DNA of 11,005 bases from Streptomyces sp. NRRL B-1140 (GTDB lineage: Bacteria; Actinomycetota; Actinomycetes; Streptomycetales; Streptomycetaceae): contig NZ_LGEA01000135.1 of NCBI RefSeq assembly GCF_001280065.1, forward strand, positions 1 through 11,005, given 5' to 3'. The position numbers and the translations under genes are program-made. Of the stretch, positions 1 through 10,399 are shown one piece after another (the stretch's first letter is position 1; every line of letters begins with the position of its first letter). The notes beneath the pieces were generated by a model. It was given only the letters and a program-made list of their open reading frames with translations, did no database searches and had not been told where the DNA came from.

Positions 1-1482
1 CCGGTTGAACTCCCCGTACGTCAGCGATCCTTCCTCACCGACCAGCGCCACCCGCTCCGGATCCCGCGCCACCTGCGCCTCGAACGCACCCGGCAACGTC
101 TCCGCAGCCACCTCACGCGCCGTGTCGTTGACCCGACGCACCAGCCAGTCCCGCTCCTCCTCGCCCAGCACCTCCACCGCACCCACCGGCACGTGCGGGT
201 TCTCCAGGACCTGCTCCAGCACCCGGACGAACCGGGCCGCGATCACCTCGGCCGTGTCGCGGTCGAACAGGTGGGTCGCGTACTGGAGGTCACCGCGCAG
301 CGACCCCGCGGCGTCCTCGGCCAGGAAGAAGAACAGGTCGGACATGGCGGTCGACGTGATGGCCTGTTCGAACTCCACCTTGAGCCTGGGGAGTTCGAGG
401 TTCCGGCTCGCGAAGTTCTGCCAGGCGAACATCACCTGGAACAGCGGCTGGTAAGCGGCGGAGCGGTCGGGGTTGATCGCCTCGACCACCAGGTCGAACG
501 GCACGTCCTGGTTCTCGTAGGCCGTCAGCGCCTTGTTCCGCACCTGTGTGAGCAGGTCGGTGAACGTCGGGTCGCCGGAGAGGTCCACGCGCAGTACCTG
601 GGTGTTGACGAAGCATCCGACCAGGTCGGCCAGCGCTTCGTCGGTCCGCCCGGCGATCGGCGAACCGATCGTCACGTCGTTGCCGCCGCCGAGCTTCTGC
701 AGCAGCACCCCCAGGGCTGCCTGGAGGAGCATCGACATGGTCGTCCCGCGCTCCTGGGCCAGCTTCTGCAGCCCGGCCGCCACCTTCGGGTCCACCGTGA
801 GAGGGACCGTGTCGCCGCGCGAGCCGGCCTCCGCGGACCGCGGTCGGTCCAGCGGCAGGTTCAGCGGCTGCGGCACCCCGGCCAGTTCGTCCCGCCAGTA
901 CTCGATCTGCGCCGCGGCGGAGCTGTCCGGGTCGGCCGCGTCGCCGAGCACCTCGCGCTGCCACAGCGCGTACTCCTTGTACTGCACGGGCAGCGGCTCC
1001 CACGCCGGCTCCCGGCCCGCCAGGCGGGCGGTGTAGGCCTCGGCCAGGTCCCGGGCCAGCGGCGCGCCCGAGCTGCCGTCCGAGGCGATGTGGTGGATGA
1101 CCAGGACCAGGACGTGCTCCTCGGGGGAGCAGCGCAGCAGGCTCGCGCGCAAGGGCAGCTCGGCCGTCAGGTCGAACCGGTGGGAGACGGCTTCCTCGAT
1201 CGCGGCGGCCACGTCGCCGGGCGTCACCTCGATCACCGGGACCTGGGGCGACGCCTCCGCGAGCGGCAGGATCCGCGAGGAGGGCTCGCCCTCGTCGTCC
1301 GTCACGTAGGTGGTGCGCAGGATCTCGTGCCGGCCGACCACGTCGCCGATCGCCGCGACGAGGACGGCTCGGTCCAGAGGCCCGGTCAGCCGGAACGCCG
1401 CCGATATGTTGTAGGTCTCCGCTCCCTGTTCCAGTTGGTGCAGAAGCCACATACGGCGTTGCGCGAAGGACAGGGGAATCAT
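1..1482 (-). CDS. NRPS, N-terminal fragment (C domain plus start of A domain); 3' end outside window
   Basis: The first 494 codons of a third NRPS; the frame stays open to the left edge. It starts [18 protein letters not shown], almost the same as the start of the preceding protein, and has a complete L-donor-type C domain (about residues 1-440) with active-site motif HHIASDG at 130-136 (second His 131, Asp 135). The region [10 protein letters not shown] near 165-174 and the [15 protein letters not shown] segment near 264-278 are typical of the family. A small deviation is GCFVNT at about 289-294, where relatives usually have GFFxNT. After residue 455 the next adenylation domain begins (LTYGEFNR at 487-494), but its pocket lies outside the window. 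The ATG at 1480-1482 overlaps the TGA of the upstream gene and has AAAGGAG seven bases before it. Its C domain should accept the sarcosinyl chain made by the preceding protein. Confidence 0.95.
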   Translation of the reverse strand, partial: MIPLSFAQRRMWLLHQLEQGAETYNISAAFRLTGPLDRAVLVAAIGDVVGRHEILRTTYVTDDEGEPSSRILPLAEASPQVPVIEVTPGDVAAAIEEAVSHRFDLTAELPLRASLLRCSPEEHVLVLVIHHIASDGSSGAPLARDLAEAYTARLAGREPAWEPLPVQYKEYALWQREVLGDAADPDSSAAAQIEYWRDELAGVPQPLNLPLDRPRSAEAGSRGDTVPLTVDPKVAAGLQKLAQERGTTMSMLLQAALGVLLQKLGGGNDVTIGSPIAGRTDEALADLVGCFVNTQVLRVDLSGDPTFTDLLTQVRNKALTAYENQDVPFDLVVEAINPDRSAAYQPLFQVMFAWQNFASRNLELPRLKVEFEQAITSTAMSDLFFFLAEDAAGSLRGDLQYATHLFDRDTAEVIAARFVRVLEQVLENPHVPVGAVEVLGEEERDWLVRRVNDTAREVAAETLPGAFEAQVARDPERVALVGEEGSLTYGEFNR

Positions 1483-4400
1483 TGCTTCACTCCTTTGGCG
1501 AACATCTGGCGCAGGCTGGGGCGGCGGGGAGCAGCCGATTCCTCCGACCACGCCGCGAGCGCGGCCACCGTCGGCAGGTCGAAGATCTTGCGGATGGGTA
1601 TCTCGATCCCCATCTCGGCGCGGGCGCGGCTGATCAGCCGGGTGGCCAGGAGGGAGTGCCCGCCGAAGGCGAAGAAGTCGTCGTCGATACCGACCGTCCC
1701 CAGGCCGAGCACCTCCGCGAACAGCGCGCAGAAGGTCTCCTCGCGCTGGTTGCGCGGGGCCCGGCCGGTCGACACCTGGGCGTGGTCGGGGGTCGGCAGC
1801 GCCCGCCGGTTCAGTTTTCCGTTGGGCGTCAGCGGGATCTCCGACAGCGGCACCACCGTGGACGGGACCATGTACTCGGGAAGCTGCTTGCGCAGGTGCT
1901 GGGGGAGGTCCGCGAGCAGGGGGCCGATCACCCGGGCGAGGCCGGGGTGGTTCGACCGGGTCCGTCCGGCCACGCCGCTGGGCGCGAACACTCCGTGGAC
2001 GGCCCGCTGTCCGGCTGCCTGTTCGGGCAGCAGGACGGCGTCGAAGCAGCGCACGTCCGCGCCCGACGGGGTCAGGACCGCATGCCGCCCCTGCAGGCGC
2101 GCCCACGCGGTGAACTCCTCCGGGTCGAGCGGCCTGCCCGAGGCTGCGGGCGTGCTCACCACGCCGGCGGAGGCCGCCGCGGCGGCCTCGGCGTTCAGCC
2201 GCGCGTTCGGTATCCCGCTCACCCGAACCGGACGGTCGCCCTCCCGGTCGACGTGGCGGCGCAGTTCTGCGAGGCCGGGCACCTCCCGGCCCCACTCGGC
2301 CGCGGGCACGCCCGCCAGGTCGAGCACATCGGCCGGTTCCTTGTGCAGGACGACCTCGTAGCGGTGCCGGGTCAGCTCGTTGTGCGCCTGTCCCGGCTTC
2401 AGCCGGATGTCCACGGCATCGGCGTGCTCGCGTGCCCACTCGGCGAACCACTCGGGGGCGACCACCAGTTCCCGCTCGGCGAGCAGCGCCTTCTCCACCA
2501 GCGTCCGCAGCTCCTCGTGCGAGGCGTGGGGGTGCGCGGCGCGCTGCACCGCGGTCAGCAGGACCCGCAGCGTCGTGGCGTTGCGGACGTCGCCGACGAC
2601 GACCCGGCCCCCGGGCGCGACCAGTTCCATCGCCTGGCGCAGCACCCGGTCCAGGTACTCCACGCTCGGGAAGTACTGCGCCACCGAGTTGAGCACCACG
2701 GTGTCGAACCCGGCGCGGGGCAGTCCGTCGATGTCGTCGGCCGGCTGGGCGCTCAGCCGCACCCGGTCGCCGTACCCGTCCTGTTCGGCCTGGGCCCGCA
2801 CGCGGTCCACGACCGGGGCGGAGAGGTCGGTGCCCCAGTACTCCTCGACCTCGCCGACGATCTTCGCCAGCAGCAGGCCGGAGCCCACACCGATCTCGAG
2901 CACCCGCCTCGGCGAGAACGCCAGCACCTGTGCCACGGCGGTGTCCCGCCACTCCAGCATCTGCTCGCGGGGGATCGGCTCACCGTCGTACGTGGACTTC
3001 CACAGCTGGAAGTCCTCGCCCAGCGCCTCGTCCTCGGAGGCCGTGTAGCTGTCGTCGTAGACCTCGCGCCACTCGTCCACCTGGTCGGCGGCGTCGGCCG
3101 ACTCGGCGTGCAGGGCCGGCACCACGTAGCCCACCAGGCGCTTGTCGTCCTGCCGGTCCTCGTGCACCACGACCGCGGCCTGCACCACGCCGGGGTGGGT
3201 GGTCAGTACGTGCTCGATCTCGCCGAGTTCGATGCGGAAGCCCCGGATCTTGACCTGGAAGTCGGTCCGTCCGACGTATTCCAGACGCCCGTTCCCGCCC
3301 CACCGCACCAGGTCCCCGGTGCGGTACATGCGCGTGCCGGGTGCGCCGAACGGGCAGGCCACGAACCGTCCGGTGGTCAGGTCGGGCCGGCCCTGGTACC
3401 CGCGGGCCAGGCCGTCGCCGGCGATGTACAGCTCGCCGTTCACCCCGCGCGGGACCGGGCGCAGCCGCGCGTCGAGCACGTACACCTGGGTGTTCCCGAT
3501 CGGCGCGCCGATCGACGGGACACCGGATCCCGGCTCGACGAGGGCCGTCGTCGACCAGATCGTCGTCTCGGTCGGGCCGTACATGTTGGACACCTGCGCG
3601 GCCTGCCCGGCCAGCGCTTCGGCCAGGGGCGCGGGCAGGGCTTCACCGCCGACGAGTATCCGCAGGCCCCGCGCGCCGTCCGGGTCGTCGGTGAGCAGCA
3701 TCTGCCAGAAGGCGGGGGTGGCCTGCACGACGGTGACGCCGTGGCGGCGCATCGCCGCCACCGCGGCCGACGGCTGGGAGACGGTCTCCTTGCCCGCGAG
3801 CACCACCGCCGCTCCGGAGATCAGCGGGAGGTACAGCTCGAGTCCGGCGATGTCGAACGCCACGGTCGTCACGGCGAACAGCCGGTCGCTCGGCGTCAGC
3901 GGGAACCGCCGCCCCATCGTGGCCAGGAAGTTCGCCAGCGCGCCCCGCGGAACCGCGACCCCCTTCGGGGTTCCGGTCGACCCCGATGTGTAGATCACGT
4001 ACGCGGTGTTGTCGGGCGAGACGGCCACGGCCGGCGGTGCGTCCGGGTACGCGGAACGGTCCTCGGCCAGCGCGTCGGCGTCGAGCACGAGCGCCGGGGC
4101 GGAGTCCGTCAGGATGTGGTCGATCCGGGAGCGCGGGTGGTCGGGGTCGAGCGGGATGTAGGCCGCGCCGGCCTTCAGCACCGCCAGCAGGGCCACCACG
4201 AGGTCCGCGGACCGGGGCAGGGAGACGGCGACCAGGGACTCCGGCCGCACACCGCGGCCGATCAGCCAGTGCGCCAGCCGGTTGGCCCGTGTGTCCAGGT
4301 CCCGGTAGGTCAGTGACTGCTCCTCGCCGATGACGGCGAGGGCGTCCGGCGTGGCCCGCACCTGCCGCTCCACGGCTGCGACCAGGCCCTGTTCCAGGGT

Positions 4401-7400
4401 CGGTTCGGCGGTGTCGTTGACCGTGCGCAGCAGCCACCGCCGTTCGTCCTCGCCGAGCACGTCGAGGTCCCCGACGCGGACGTCCGGGTCGGCGACGACC
4501 TGCCGGAGGACGCGCGTGAACCGGTCGACGATCTCGGCGGCCGTGTCCTGGTCCAGCTTGTCCCGGTGGTACTGCAGGGCCATCTGGAGGTGCGGTTCGG
4601 ACGCGGCGGTCAGCGTGATCGGGTAGTGCGAGCCGGCGAACGGCTGCAGTCCGGTGATGGCCACACCGGCGGTGGTGTTGGCCTCGTCGAGGGCGTCCCG
4701 GTCGACCGGGAACGACTCGAACAGCACCAGGGTGTCGAACAGCGTGCTCAGCCCGGTGGCCTGCTGGATCTCGGCGAGGCTGTGGTGGTGGTGGTCCAGC
4801 AGCGCGCCCTGGCGGTTCTGCAGCTCGGTGAGCAGGCCTGCGAAGGTGTCGCGGCGTTCGCAGCGCACCCGGACGGGGATGGTGTTGATGAACATCCCGA
4901 CCATGTCCCCGGCGTCCAGGAAGGCGGCCGGGCGGCCGGCCACGGTGGCGCCGAAGACGATGTCGGACCGCCCGGTGAGGTTGGCCAGCAGGACGGCCCA
5001 GGCGCCCTGCACGAGCGTGTTGACGGTGACGCCGAGCTGCGCGGCACGCCGGGTCAGGCCGGGCATGTCCTCGAACGTCACGTCGAGGTCCCCCACCCCC
5101 GCGGGTCCGTGCGCCGCGGGCGCGCGCGGCACGAGCAGCGTGGGTTCGTCGACGCCGTCGAGTTCGGCCGCCCACACCCGTGCGGACTCCTCCTTGTCCT
5201 GCCGGACGAACCAGGCCAGGAACTCGCCGAAGCTGCGGATGGCGGGCAGCCCGGCCGGGTCGCCGTCGGACGCGTAGAGCAGCATCAGGTCCCGCATCAG
5301 CAGCGGCGTGGACCAGCCGTCGTAGAGCACGTGGTGGCCGGTGAGCACGAGTTCGGACCGGCCGGGGCCGAGGTGGACCAGGGCCAGCCGGATCAGCGGT
5401 GGGGTGCTCAGATCGAAGTGCGCGGCCCGGTCCTCTACGAGGAACCTCTCGAACGTCTCCGTCCGTTCGGCCGCGTCGGCGGCGCTCAGGTCCAGGTGAC
5501 GCCAGGGCAGGGTCACGTTACGCGGCACGACCTGCACCACGTCGCCGTCCGCGCGGTCGACGAACGCGGCGCGGAGGTTGTCGTAGCGCTCCAGCAGCGC
5601 CTGCCCGGCCCGGCGCATCCGCTCCGGGTCGACGTCGCCGGACAGATGGAACACGAGCTGCATGTGGTAGACGTCGAACGACTCGTCGGCGGTCAGCATC
5701 GAGTGGAAGAGAAGCCCGGACTGAACGGGGGTCACCGGCCACACCTCGGCCAGCTCGCCGAGGCGGGCCTCCCAGGTGTCGATCTCCCCCTGGCTCACCT
5801 TCACCAGGGGTGCGTCGCTCGGGGTGAGCCCGCCGGCGTCGGGGGTCACCGCGTGCCGGGCGAGGGCGGTCAGCGCCTCGACCCACAACCCGGCCAGCTC
5901 GGTCACCTCGTCGCGGGTGAGGACACCGGTCGGGAAGCCGAAGTAGGCGGTCAGTTCCTCGCCGTCGCCGGTGCCGGTGGCCACCGCGTTGATCTCCAGC
6001 GCGGACAGCACCGGCATGTCCGCGTCCGGCGCGGCGATCAGGTCCCGGTGTGTGGTGTCCGGGGCCCAGCCCAGACCCCGCAGTTCCTCGGGGATGTCCG
6101 CGCCGGAGGCCCGGCCGAGGTAGTTGAAGCCGATCTGGGGTTGTGGCAGTCCGGCCAGCGCGGCGGCGGTCTCGGGGTTGAGGTGGCGCAGCAGGCCGTA
6201 CCCGACGCCGTTGTCGGGCACCGCCCGGAGCTGCTCCTTGACGGCCTTGACCGCGTTCCCCGCGTCCTTGCCCGAGGCGAAGGCGTCCGCCACGTCGATG
6301 CCGGCCAGGTCGAGCCGGACCGGGTACATGGCGGTGAACCATCCGACCGTGCCGGAGAGGTCGGCGCCGGGGATCAGGTGGTCCTCCCGGCCGTGTCCTT
6401 CCAGCCGGACCAGCGTCGAGGAGGCGTCGGACACGCCTCGGCCGTGGCGCCAGCGGGCCAGCGCCAGCGCCAGCCCGGCGAGCAGGCCGTCGTCGACACC
6501 GCCGCGGAACACCGCGGGCACCGTGTTCAGCAGGGTTTCCGTGACGTCCGCGGGCACCTGGACGCGCACCGTGTCCACGGTGGCCGTCACATCGCGCGCC
6601 GGGTCGGTCTCCCGTGCTCCCAGCACCGGTTCGTCGGTGCGCAGGATGTCCTGCCACACGGGCAGTTCCGCCACCCGCGCCGGGGAGGCCGCCTCGTCGG
6701 ACAGCGCGTGCACCCACCGGCGCAGCGACGTGCCCACCTCGGTCTGTGCCGGGGTGGTGCCATCGCCCCGGATCCGCTGCCAGGCGGCCGCGAGGTCCGG
6801 CACCAGGATCCGCCACGACACCCCGTCGACGACCAGGTGGTGCAGCACGACCAGCAGCCGGTCCGTGTCCGTGCCGGAGGTCAGCCACACGAACTGCGCC
6901 ATGACGCCCGCGTCCGGGTCGAGCCGGTCCGCGGCCGCGTCCAGCTCGGCCTGCACATCGGCGTCGCCGTAGGGGACTTCCCGCAACAGCGCGCCGGCGT
7001 CCACGCCGCCGGGTGCCTCGATCGTCAGGCCCGGCCGCTCCCGGTCGAGCCGGGAGCGCAGCACGTCGTGCCGGTCGAGGACGGCCTGCAGGGTCGCGAC
7101 CAGTCCGTCGCGGTCGATGTCCTGGGGCAGGGTCAGCAGCGCGGACATGCAGAACCGGCCGATGCCGCCGCCCAGCGCGAGGACGTGCGCCGCCGTCGGC
7201 GGCAGCGGCATGCGGCCCACGCCGCCGCCCGGCAGCTCGGCCAGGACCAGGCGTTCCTCGTCCTCGCGGCCCTCGACCAGTTCCGCGAGCCGGGCGACCG
7301 TGCGGTGCTCGAAGATCTCCCGCGTGGTGACCACCACGCCGCGTGTCTTGGCCCGCGCGACGACCTGGATGGACCGGATGCTGTCTCCGCCGCTGGTGAA

Positions 7401-10388
7401 GAAGTCGTCGTCGACCCCCGCCTGTTCGGTGCCGAGGACGTCGGCGTACACCTCGGCCAGGAGCCGTTCCGTCTCGTTGCGCGGCGCCCGGTACTCGGTG
7501 CCGGCGAACTCCGGCTCGGGCAGCGCGGCCCGGTCCACCTTCCCGTTCGCGGTCAGCGGCAACCGGTCGAGCATCATGATCGTGGTGGGGACCATGTAGT
7601 CCGGCAGCCTCTCGGACACGAAACGGCGCAGGTCCGCCGCGGAGACGGCGGTGTCCGGCGTCGCCGTGCCGTCCGCGGCGCCCGCCGGCGCGACGTAGCC
7701 GACGAGGCGCGCGCTGCCGGTGGAGTCCTCGCGGACCGCGACGGCGGCCCGGCCGATCGCGGGGTGCCGGGCGAGGACCGTCTCGATCTCGGTCGGCTCG
7801 ACGCGGATGCCGTTCACCTTCACCTGGGTGTCGGCGCGTCCGGCGTACCTCAGCCGGCCGTCCTCGTCCCACCGGGCCAGGTCACCGGTGCGGTACATGC
7901 GGGCGCCGGCGGGGCCGAAGGGGCAGGCGACGAACCGCTCCGCGGTCGCCGCGGCGTTGCGGTGGTAGCCGCGGGCGACCGGCCCGCCGACGTACAGTTC
8001 GCCGATCACACCGGGCGCCACGGGCGTCAGTTCCGGCCCCAGGACGTAGGCGCGCATGTTGGCCAGGGGCTGTCCGACCGGTACCGCGCCGGTCGAGGTC
8101 CACTGCCGCGGCAGCGTGAAGGTGGAGGCGTAGAAGCTCTCGGTCTGTCCGTAGGCGTTGACGACGCGGACGTCGGGAAGGGCGTCGCGGATCTTGCGGA
8201 CCAGGTCACCCGAAAGGGCCTCGCCGGCGAGGACGACGGTTTCGACGTCGAGTCGGAGGCGGTCCGGGGCGTCGCCGGACATCTGGTCGAGGAGCGCGGA
8301 GAACACCGTGGGGACGGCGCTGACGGTGGTGCCCGACCAGCTGCCGCGTTCGGCGAGTTCGAGCACGTCGCGGACGATCTCCACGCTCGCTCCGGTGGTG
8401 AGCGCGGTGAAGATCTCGAACACGGAGACGTCGAAGTTCACCGAGGTCGCGGCGAGCATCCGGGATCCCGCCTCGACGCCCACCGTCCGGCGCAGGTCGC
8501 GGACGCCGTTGACGACGGCGGCGTGCGTGACGGCGACGCCCTTGGGGGTGCCGGTGGATCCGGACGTGAACATCACGTAGGCCAGGTGGTCCGGGTCGAT
8601 CCGGACGTCCGGGGCGTCGGGGGCGGGGCCGTCGAGGTCCTGGTCGTCGAGGCGGAGCACCGGCGCCCGGCACCCGGCCACGGTCGCCGCCGTTTCGCGG
8701 TCGGTCAGCACCAGTGCGGGTTCGGCCGTGCCGAGCAGGAGGCCGACCCGCGCGGCCGGGTACTGGGGGTCGACCGGCAGGTAGGCGGCGCCGGCCTTGA
8801 GCACAGCGAGGAGCGCGACCACCAGGTCCGCCGACCGGGGCAGTGCCACGGCGACCGGGGCGTCGGGCCCCGCCCCGTGGTCGCGCAGCACCGCGGCCAG
8901 CCGGGCCGCTCGGCCCTCCAGCTCCGCGTAGGTCAAAGTGGTCCGGCCGGACACCACCGCCGTCGCGTCCGGTGTCCGCGCGGCCTGGGCGGCGACCAGT
9001 TCCGGCACCGTCGCCGCCTGCGCCGGTGCCGCCGTCTCGTTCACCCGGGTCAGCAGGTCACGCTCGGCGCCGGTGAGCACGTCCACGGAACCGAGCCGCG
9101 TCCCGGGGTCGGTGACGACCTGCCGGAGCACGCGCACGTAGCGGTCGACGAGGTTCTCGGCCGTGGAGTGGTCGAACAGTTCCGTCGCGTACTCGAGCCG
9201 CCCGTACGCGCCCCCGGACGGGGCCGGGACGATGTTGAAGAACAGGTCGAACTTGGCGGTGCCGGTGCCCGCCGGGAGGGGGGTGACGCGCAGGCCCGGT
9301 ATCTCGATCTGCGACCACTCGAACTGCCAGGCCAGCATCACCTGGAACAGCGGCTGGTAGGCCGTGGTGCGTTCCGGGCTCAGCAGTTCCACCAGACGTT
9401 CGAAGGGGACGTCCTGGTTGTCGTACGCGGCAAGGGCCCTCTCCCTCACCTGGTCCAGCAGGTCGTTGAACGACGGGTTGTGCGACAGGTCGACGCGCAG
9501 CACCCAGGTGTTGGCGAAGAAACCGATCAGCTGGTCGAGCTGCTCGTCGGCACGTCCCTCGATCGGGCTGCCGATCGTCAGGTCGTTGCCCGCGCCGAGG
9601 TGGTGCAGGAGCACCGCGAGCACGGACTGGGCGAGCATCGGCGCGGTGGCACCGCGCTCGGCGGCCAGCTTCCCGACGCCGGAGAGCAGCTCCGCGTCCA
9701 GTTCGAAGTCGACGTGACCGCCACGGTGGCCGGCCACCGTCGGCCGCGGCCGGTCCAGCGGCAGCTGCACGGGCTGCGGCACCCCGGCCAGCTCCCGCCG
9801 CCAGTAGGCGAGTTGCTCCGCGGCGACGCTCTCCGGGTCCTCCTCGTCGCCCAGCAGCTGCCGCTGCCACAGCGTGTAGTCCTTGTACTGCACCGGGAGT
9901 GGCGTCCACTCCGGCTCGTCCCCCTGCTGACGGGCTGCGTACGCCGAGAGCAGGTCCCGCAGGAACGGCGCCATCGACGCCCCGTCCGCGGCGATGTGGT
10001 GGAACACGAACACCAGCACGTGCTCCTGCGGGGAGAGCCGGAACACGGTGGTGCGCAGCGGCAGTTCCGTGTCCAGGTCGAAACCCTCGCGCGCCGCCTC
10101 CTGTACGGCGGCGTCCACCGCCTCGGCGGCCACGTCGACCAGCCGGAACTGCAGGACCGCCTCCTCGGGCGGCAGGATCCGCTGCTCCGGTGTGCCGTCC
10201 TCGTTCTCGGCGATCAGGGTGCGCAGGCTCTCGTGCCGGTTCGCGACGTCCGTCACCGCGGCGGCCAGGGCGGCCGTGTCCAGTGCCCCGTCGAGGCGCA
10301 GGACGAACGGGATGTTGTAGGTCGAGGACGGGCCTTCCAGACGGTGCAGGAACCACATCCGTCGCTGGGCGAAGGACAAGGGGATCAT
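1479..10388 (-). CDS. Bimodular NRPS, C-A-PCP-E-C-A(nMT)-PCP (2969 aa)
   Basis: A complete cytosolic assembly-line enzyme adding two residues to a peptidyl chain. Domain order by residue: C 1-440, A 460-960, PCP 966-1040, E 1056-1530, C 1546-1978, A 2000-2865 interrupted by an N-methyltransferase at about 2430-2835, PCP 2876-2950, then a short tail. All key motifs are present: HHIAADG, HHLVVDG and HHVLYDG in the C/E-type domains, carrier serines 1003 and 2912, A10 lysines 950 and 2858, and a SAM-binding VLEIGVGSG. Module 1 should make a D residue; module 2 has a glycine code and should yield sarcosine. The ATG at 10386-10388 is chosen because it has AGGAG eight bases upstream and the protein begins directly in the C1 motif, as does the next gene. 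It lies 11 bases after the upstream NRPS and overlaps the downstream one by ATGA, so the three genes are almost certainly co-translated. No thioesterase is present, so it is an elongation protein. The compound is not identifiable from the window. Confidence 0.97.
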   Translation of the reverse strand: MIPLSFAQRRMWFLHRLEGPSSTYNIPFVLRLDGALDTAALAAAVTDVANRHESLRTLIAENEDGTPEQRILPPEEAVLQFRLVDVAAEAVDAAVQEAAREGFDLDTELPLRTTVFRLSPQEHVLVFVFHHIAADGASMAPFLRDLLSAYAARQQGDEPEWTPLPVQYKDYTLWQRQLLGDEEDPESVAAEQLAYWRRELAGVPQPVQLPLDRPRPTVAGHRGGHVDFELDAELLSGVGKLAAERGATAPMLAQSVLAVLLHHLGAGNDLTIGSPIEGRADEQLDQLIGFFANTWVLRVDLSHNPSFNDLLDQVRERALAAYDNQDVPFERLVELLSPERTTAYQPLFQVMLAWQFEWSQIEIPGLRVTPLPAGTGTAKFDLFFNIVPAPSGGAYGRLEYATELFDHSTAENLVDRYVRVLRQVVTDPGTRLGSVDVLTGAERDLLTRVNETAAPAQAATVPELVAAQAARTPDATAVVSGRTTLTYAELEGRAARLAAVLRDHGAGPDAPVAVALPRSADLVVALLAVLKAGAAYLPVDPQYPAARVGLLLGTAEPALVLTDRETAATVAGCRAPVLRLDDQDLDGPAPDAPDVRIDPDHLAYVMFTSGSTGTPKGVAVTHAAVVNGVRDLRRTVGVEAGSRMLAATSVNFDVSVFEIFTALTTGASVEIVRDVLELAERGSWSGTTVSAVPTVFSALLDQMSGDAPDRLRLDVETVVLAGEALSGDLVRKIRDALPDVRVVNAYGQTESFYASTFTLPRQWTSTGAVPVGQPLANMRAYVLGPELTPVAPGVIGELYVGGPVARGYHRNAAATAERFVACPFGPAGARMYRTGDLARWDEDGRLRYAGRADTQVKVNGIRVEPTEIETVLARHPAIGRAAVAVREDSTGSARLVGYVAPAGAADGTATPDTAVSAADLRRFVSERLPDYMVPTTIMMLDRLPLTANGKVDRAALPEPEFAGTEYRAPRNETERLLAEVYADVLGTEQAGVDDDFFTSGGDSIRSIQVVARAKTRGVVVTTREIFEHRTVARLAELVEGREDEERLVLAELPGGGVGRMPLPPTAAHVLALGGGIGRFCMSALLTLPQDIDRDGLVATLQAVLDRHDVLRSRLDRERPGLTIEAPGGVDAGALLREVPYGDADVQAELDAAADRLDPDAGVMAQFVWLTSGTDTDRLLVVLHHLVVDGVSWRILVPDLAAAWQRIRGDGTTPAQTEVGTSLRRWVHALSDEAASPARVAELPVWQDILRTDEPVLGARETDPARDVTATVDTVRVQVPADVTETLLNTVPAVFRGGVDDGLLAGLALALARWRHGRGVSDASSTLVRLEGHGREDHLIPGADLSGTVGWFTAMYPVRLDLAGIDVADAFASGKDAGNAVKAVKEQLRAVPDNGVGYGLLRHLNPETAAALAGLPQPQIGFNYLGRASGADIPEELRGLGWAPDTTHRDLIAAPDADMPVLSALEINAVATGTGDGEELTAYFGFPTGVLTRDEVTELAGLWVEALTALARHAVTPDAGGLTPSDAPLVKVSQGEIDTWEARLGELAEVWPVTPVQSGLLFHSMLTADESFDVYHMQLVFHLSGDVDPERMRRAGQALLERYDNLRAAFVDRADGDVVQVVPRNVTLPWRHLDLSAADAAERTETFERFLVEDRAAHFDLSTPPLIRLALVHLGPGRSELVLTGHHVLYDGWSTPLLMRDLMLLYASDGDPAGLPAIRSFGEFLAWFVRQDKEESARVWAAELDGVDEPTLLVPRAPAAHGPAGVGDLDVTFEDMPGLTRRAAQLGVTVNTLVQGAWAVLLANLTGRSDIVFGATVAGRPAAFLDAGDMVGMFINTIPVRVRCERRDTFAGLLTELQNRQGALLDHHHHSLAEIQQATGLSTLFDTLVLFESFPVDRDALDEANTTAGVAITGLQPFAGSHYPITLTAASEPHLQMALQYHRDKLDQDTAAEIVDRFTRVLRQVVADPDVRVGDLDVLGEDERRWLLRTVNDTAEPTLEQGLVAAVERQVRATPDALAVIGEEQSLTYRDLDTRANRLAHWLIGRGVRPESLVAVSLPRSADLVVALLAVLKAGAAYIPLDPDHPRSRIDHILTDSAPALVLDADALAEDRSAYPDAPPAVAVSPDNTAYVIYTSGSTGTPKGVAVPRGALANFLATMGRRFPLTPSDRLFAVTTVAFDIAGLELYLPLISGAAVVLAGKETVSQPSAAVAAMRRHGVTVVQATPAFWQMLLTDDPDGARGLRILVGGEALPAPLAEALAGQAAQVSNMYGPTETTIWSTTALVEPGSGVPSIGAPIGNTQVYVLDARLRPVPRGVNGELYIAGDGLARGYQGRPDLTTGRFVACPFGAPGTRMYRTGDLVRWGGNGRLEYVGRTDFQVKIRGFRIELGEIEHVLTTHPGVVQAAVVVHEDRQDDKRLVGYVVPALHAESADAADQVDEWREVYDDSYTASEDEALGEDFQLWKSTYDGEPIPREQMLEWRDTAVAQVLAFSPRRVLEIGVGSGLLLAKIVGEVEEYWGTDLSAPVVDRVRAQAEQDGYGDRVRLSAQPADDIDGLPRAGFDTVVLNSVAQYFPSVEYLDRVLRQAMELVAPGGRVVVGDVRNATTLRVLLTAVQRAAHPHASHEELRTLVEKALLAERELVVAPEWFAEWAREHADAVDIRLKPGQAHNELTRHRYEVVLHKEPADVLDLAGVPAAEWGREVPGLAELRRHVDREGDRPVRVSGIPNARLNAEAAAAASAGVVSTPAASGRPLDPEEFTAWARLQGRHAVLTPSGADVRCFDAVLLPEQAAGQRAVHGVFAPSGVAGRTRSNHPGLARVIGPLLADLPQHLRKQLPEYMVPSTVVPLSEIPLTPNGKLNRRALPTPDHAQVSTGRAPRNQREETFCALFAEVLGLGTVGIDDDFFAFGGHSLLATRLISRARAEMGIEIPIRKIFDLPTVAALAAWSEESAAPRRPSLRQMFAKGVKQ
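1490..1496 (-). promoter_or_regulatory. Ribosome binding site of the third NRPS gene
   Basis: AAAGGAG seven bases before the ATG at 1480-1482, lying inside the last codons of the upstream gene. Together with the ATGA stop/start overlap it fixes the start and indicates translational coupling. Confidence 0.85.
1539..1763 (-). other. PCP 2 (GGHSLL carrier)
   Basis: Residues 2876-2950, carrying the module 2 residue on Ser 2912 (codon 1653-1655) in the motif [10 protein letters not shown]. The His before the serine is the form expected when the chain moves straight to a C domain. No E or thioesterase follows; the protein ends 19 residues later in the tail [19 protein letters not shown], and the next partner is the C domain of the downstream protein. 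Confidence 0.93.
1794..4391 (-). other. A domain 2, glycine code DILQLGMIWK, interrupted by nMT
   Basis: Residues 2000-2865. Core motifs: A3 [11 protein letters not shown] (2133-2143), A5 NMYGPTE (2268-2274), A7 YRTGDLVRW (2355-2363), A8 ending [11 protein letters not shown] (to 2392), A10 [10 protein letters not shown] (Lys 2858). The pocket residues aligned to GrsA are D2179, I2180, L2183, Q2222, L2245, G2247, M2269, I2277, W2278, K2858. DILQLGxIWK is the well-known glycine code. The A domain is split after A8 by a methyltransferase insertion, a common arrangement. A10 has Asn (2860) where Asp is usual. Confidence 0.93.
1884..3101 (-). other. Embedded N-methyltransferase (nMT) domain
   Basis: About residues 2430-2835, inserted between A8 and A10 of A domain 2, where NRPS N-methyltransferases normally sit. 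The SAM-binding motif [11 protein letters not shown] is at 2496-2506, followed by [10 protein letters not shown] (2519-2528), [13 protein letters not shown] (2567-2579) and [12 protein letters not shown] (2592-2603). [14 protein letters not shown] (2670-2683) near the end is also typical. It should methylate the amino group of carrier-bound glycine using SAM, giving sarcosine. Confidence 0.94.
4455..5753 (-). other. C domain 2 (D-donor type, DCL)
   Basis: Residues 1546-1978, directly after the E domain. Its first motif [14 protein letters not shown] (1550-1563) and active site HHVLYDGWS (1685-1693, second His 1686) are the patterns of condensation domains that take a D-configured donor and an L or achiral acceptor. 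This agrees with the E domain before it. A run of four histidines (1866-1869) sits in a motif that is usually His-rich in this subtype. Confidence 0.93.
5799..7223 (-). other. Epimerization (E) domain
   Basis: Residues 1056-1530. It converts the carrier-bound residue from L to D at the alpha carbon. All signature motifs are intact: [10 protein letters not shown] (1183-1192), EGHGRE (1330-1335, with the conserved Glu 1330), [11 protein letters not shown] (1347-1357), PDNGVGYG (1391-1398) and IGFNYLGR (1419-1426). The second His of the first motif (1184) and Glu 1330 are the expected catalytic residues. Nothing suggests inactivation. Confidence 0.95.
7269..7493 (-). other. PCP 1 (epimerization-type carrier, GGDSI)
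   Basis: Residues 966-1040, a carrier domain that holds the module 1 residue on a phosphopantetheine arm at Ser 1003 (codon 7380-7382). The site reads [11 protein letters not shown]. The Asp before the serine, in place of His, is the known signature of carriers that sit directly before an E domain, and an E domain does follow. Confidence 0.93.
7509..9011 (-). other. A domain 1, pocket code DVFSVAAYAK (substrate uncertain)
   Basis: Residues 460-960. Core motifs: A3 [11 protein letters not shown] (607-617), A5 NAYGQTE (744-750, with Gln where Pro is usual), A7 YRTGDLARW (832-840), A8 (851-869, containing [12 protein letters not shown] instead of the usual [12 protein letters not shown]), A10 [10 protein letters not shown] with Lys 950. 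Aligning by hand to GrsA PheA gives specificity residues D653, V654, F657, S690, V719, A721, A745, Y753, A754, K950. This is none of the common codes I know for proteinogenic amino acids. I recall codes of this shape from piperazate-loading domains, but cannot verify that here. The domain is complete and looks active. Confidence 0.9.
9069..10388 (-). other. C domain 1 of the bimodular NRPS (L-donor type)
   Basis: Residues 1-440. It opens with the C1 motif [15 protein letters not shown], typical of condensation domains that accept an L-configured donor. The catalytic HHIAADG lies at 130-136 (second His 131). [10 protein letters not shown] at about 324-333 is a conserved late motif. It joins the chain delivered by the upstream protein, which ends in an A-PCP without an E domain, to the residue loaded by module 1. 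Its sequence is closely related to the C domain opening the third gene. Confidence 0.93.
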
Positions 10389-10396
10389 CGACGCTT

Positions 10397-10399
10397 CTC

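Noticed and set aside
290..1450. Minus-strand open frame of 386 codons overlapping the third NRPS gene in another frame
   Set aside because: Its translation is Arg/Gly/Pro-rich without motifs, whereas the frame starting at 1482 gives a textbook C domain through the same bases.
1884..3101. Methyltransferase segment as a separate gene or foreign insertion
   Set aside because: It is in frame, flanked by A8 and A10 of the same A domain, and sits where NRPS nMT domains normally occur.
4780..4800. Short GGT-type repeat (tggtggtggtgg) on the plus strand
   Set aside because: It encodes the His run (1866-1869) in a conserved His-rich C-domain motif and has no wider repeat structure.
5518..7872. Minus-strand open frame of 784 codons inside the bimodular NRPS
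   Set aside because: It is out of frame with intact PCP and E domain motifs that cover the same bases; its translation shows no domain.
10389..10399. Possible promoter or terminator between the first and second genes
   Set aside because: The gap is only 11 bases and carries most of the ribosome binding region; there is no room for either element and no hairpin.
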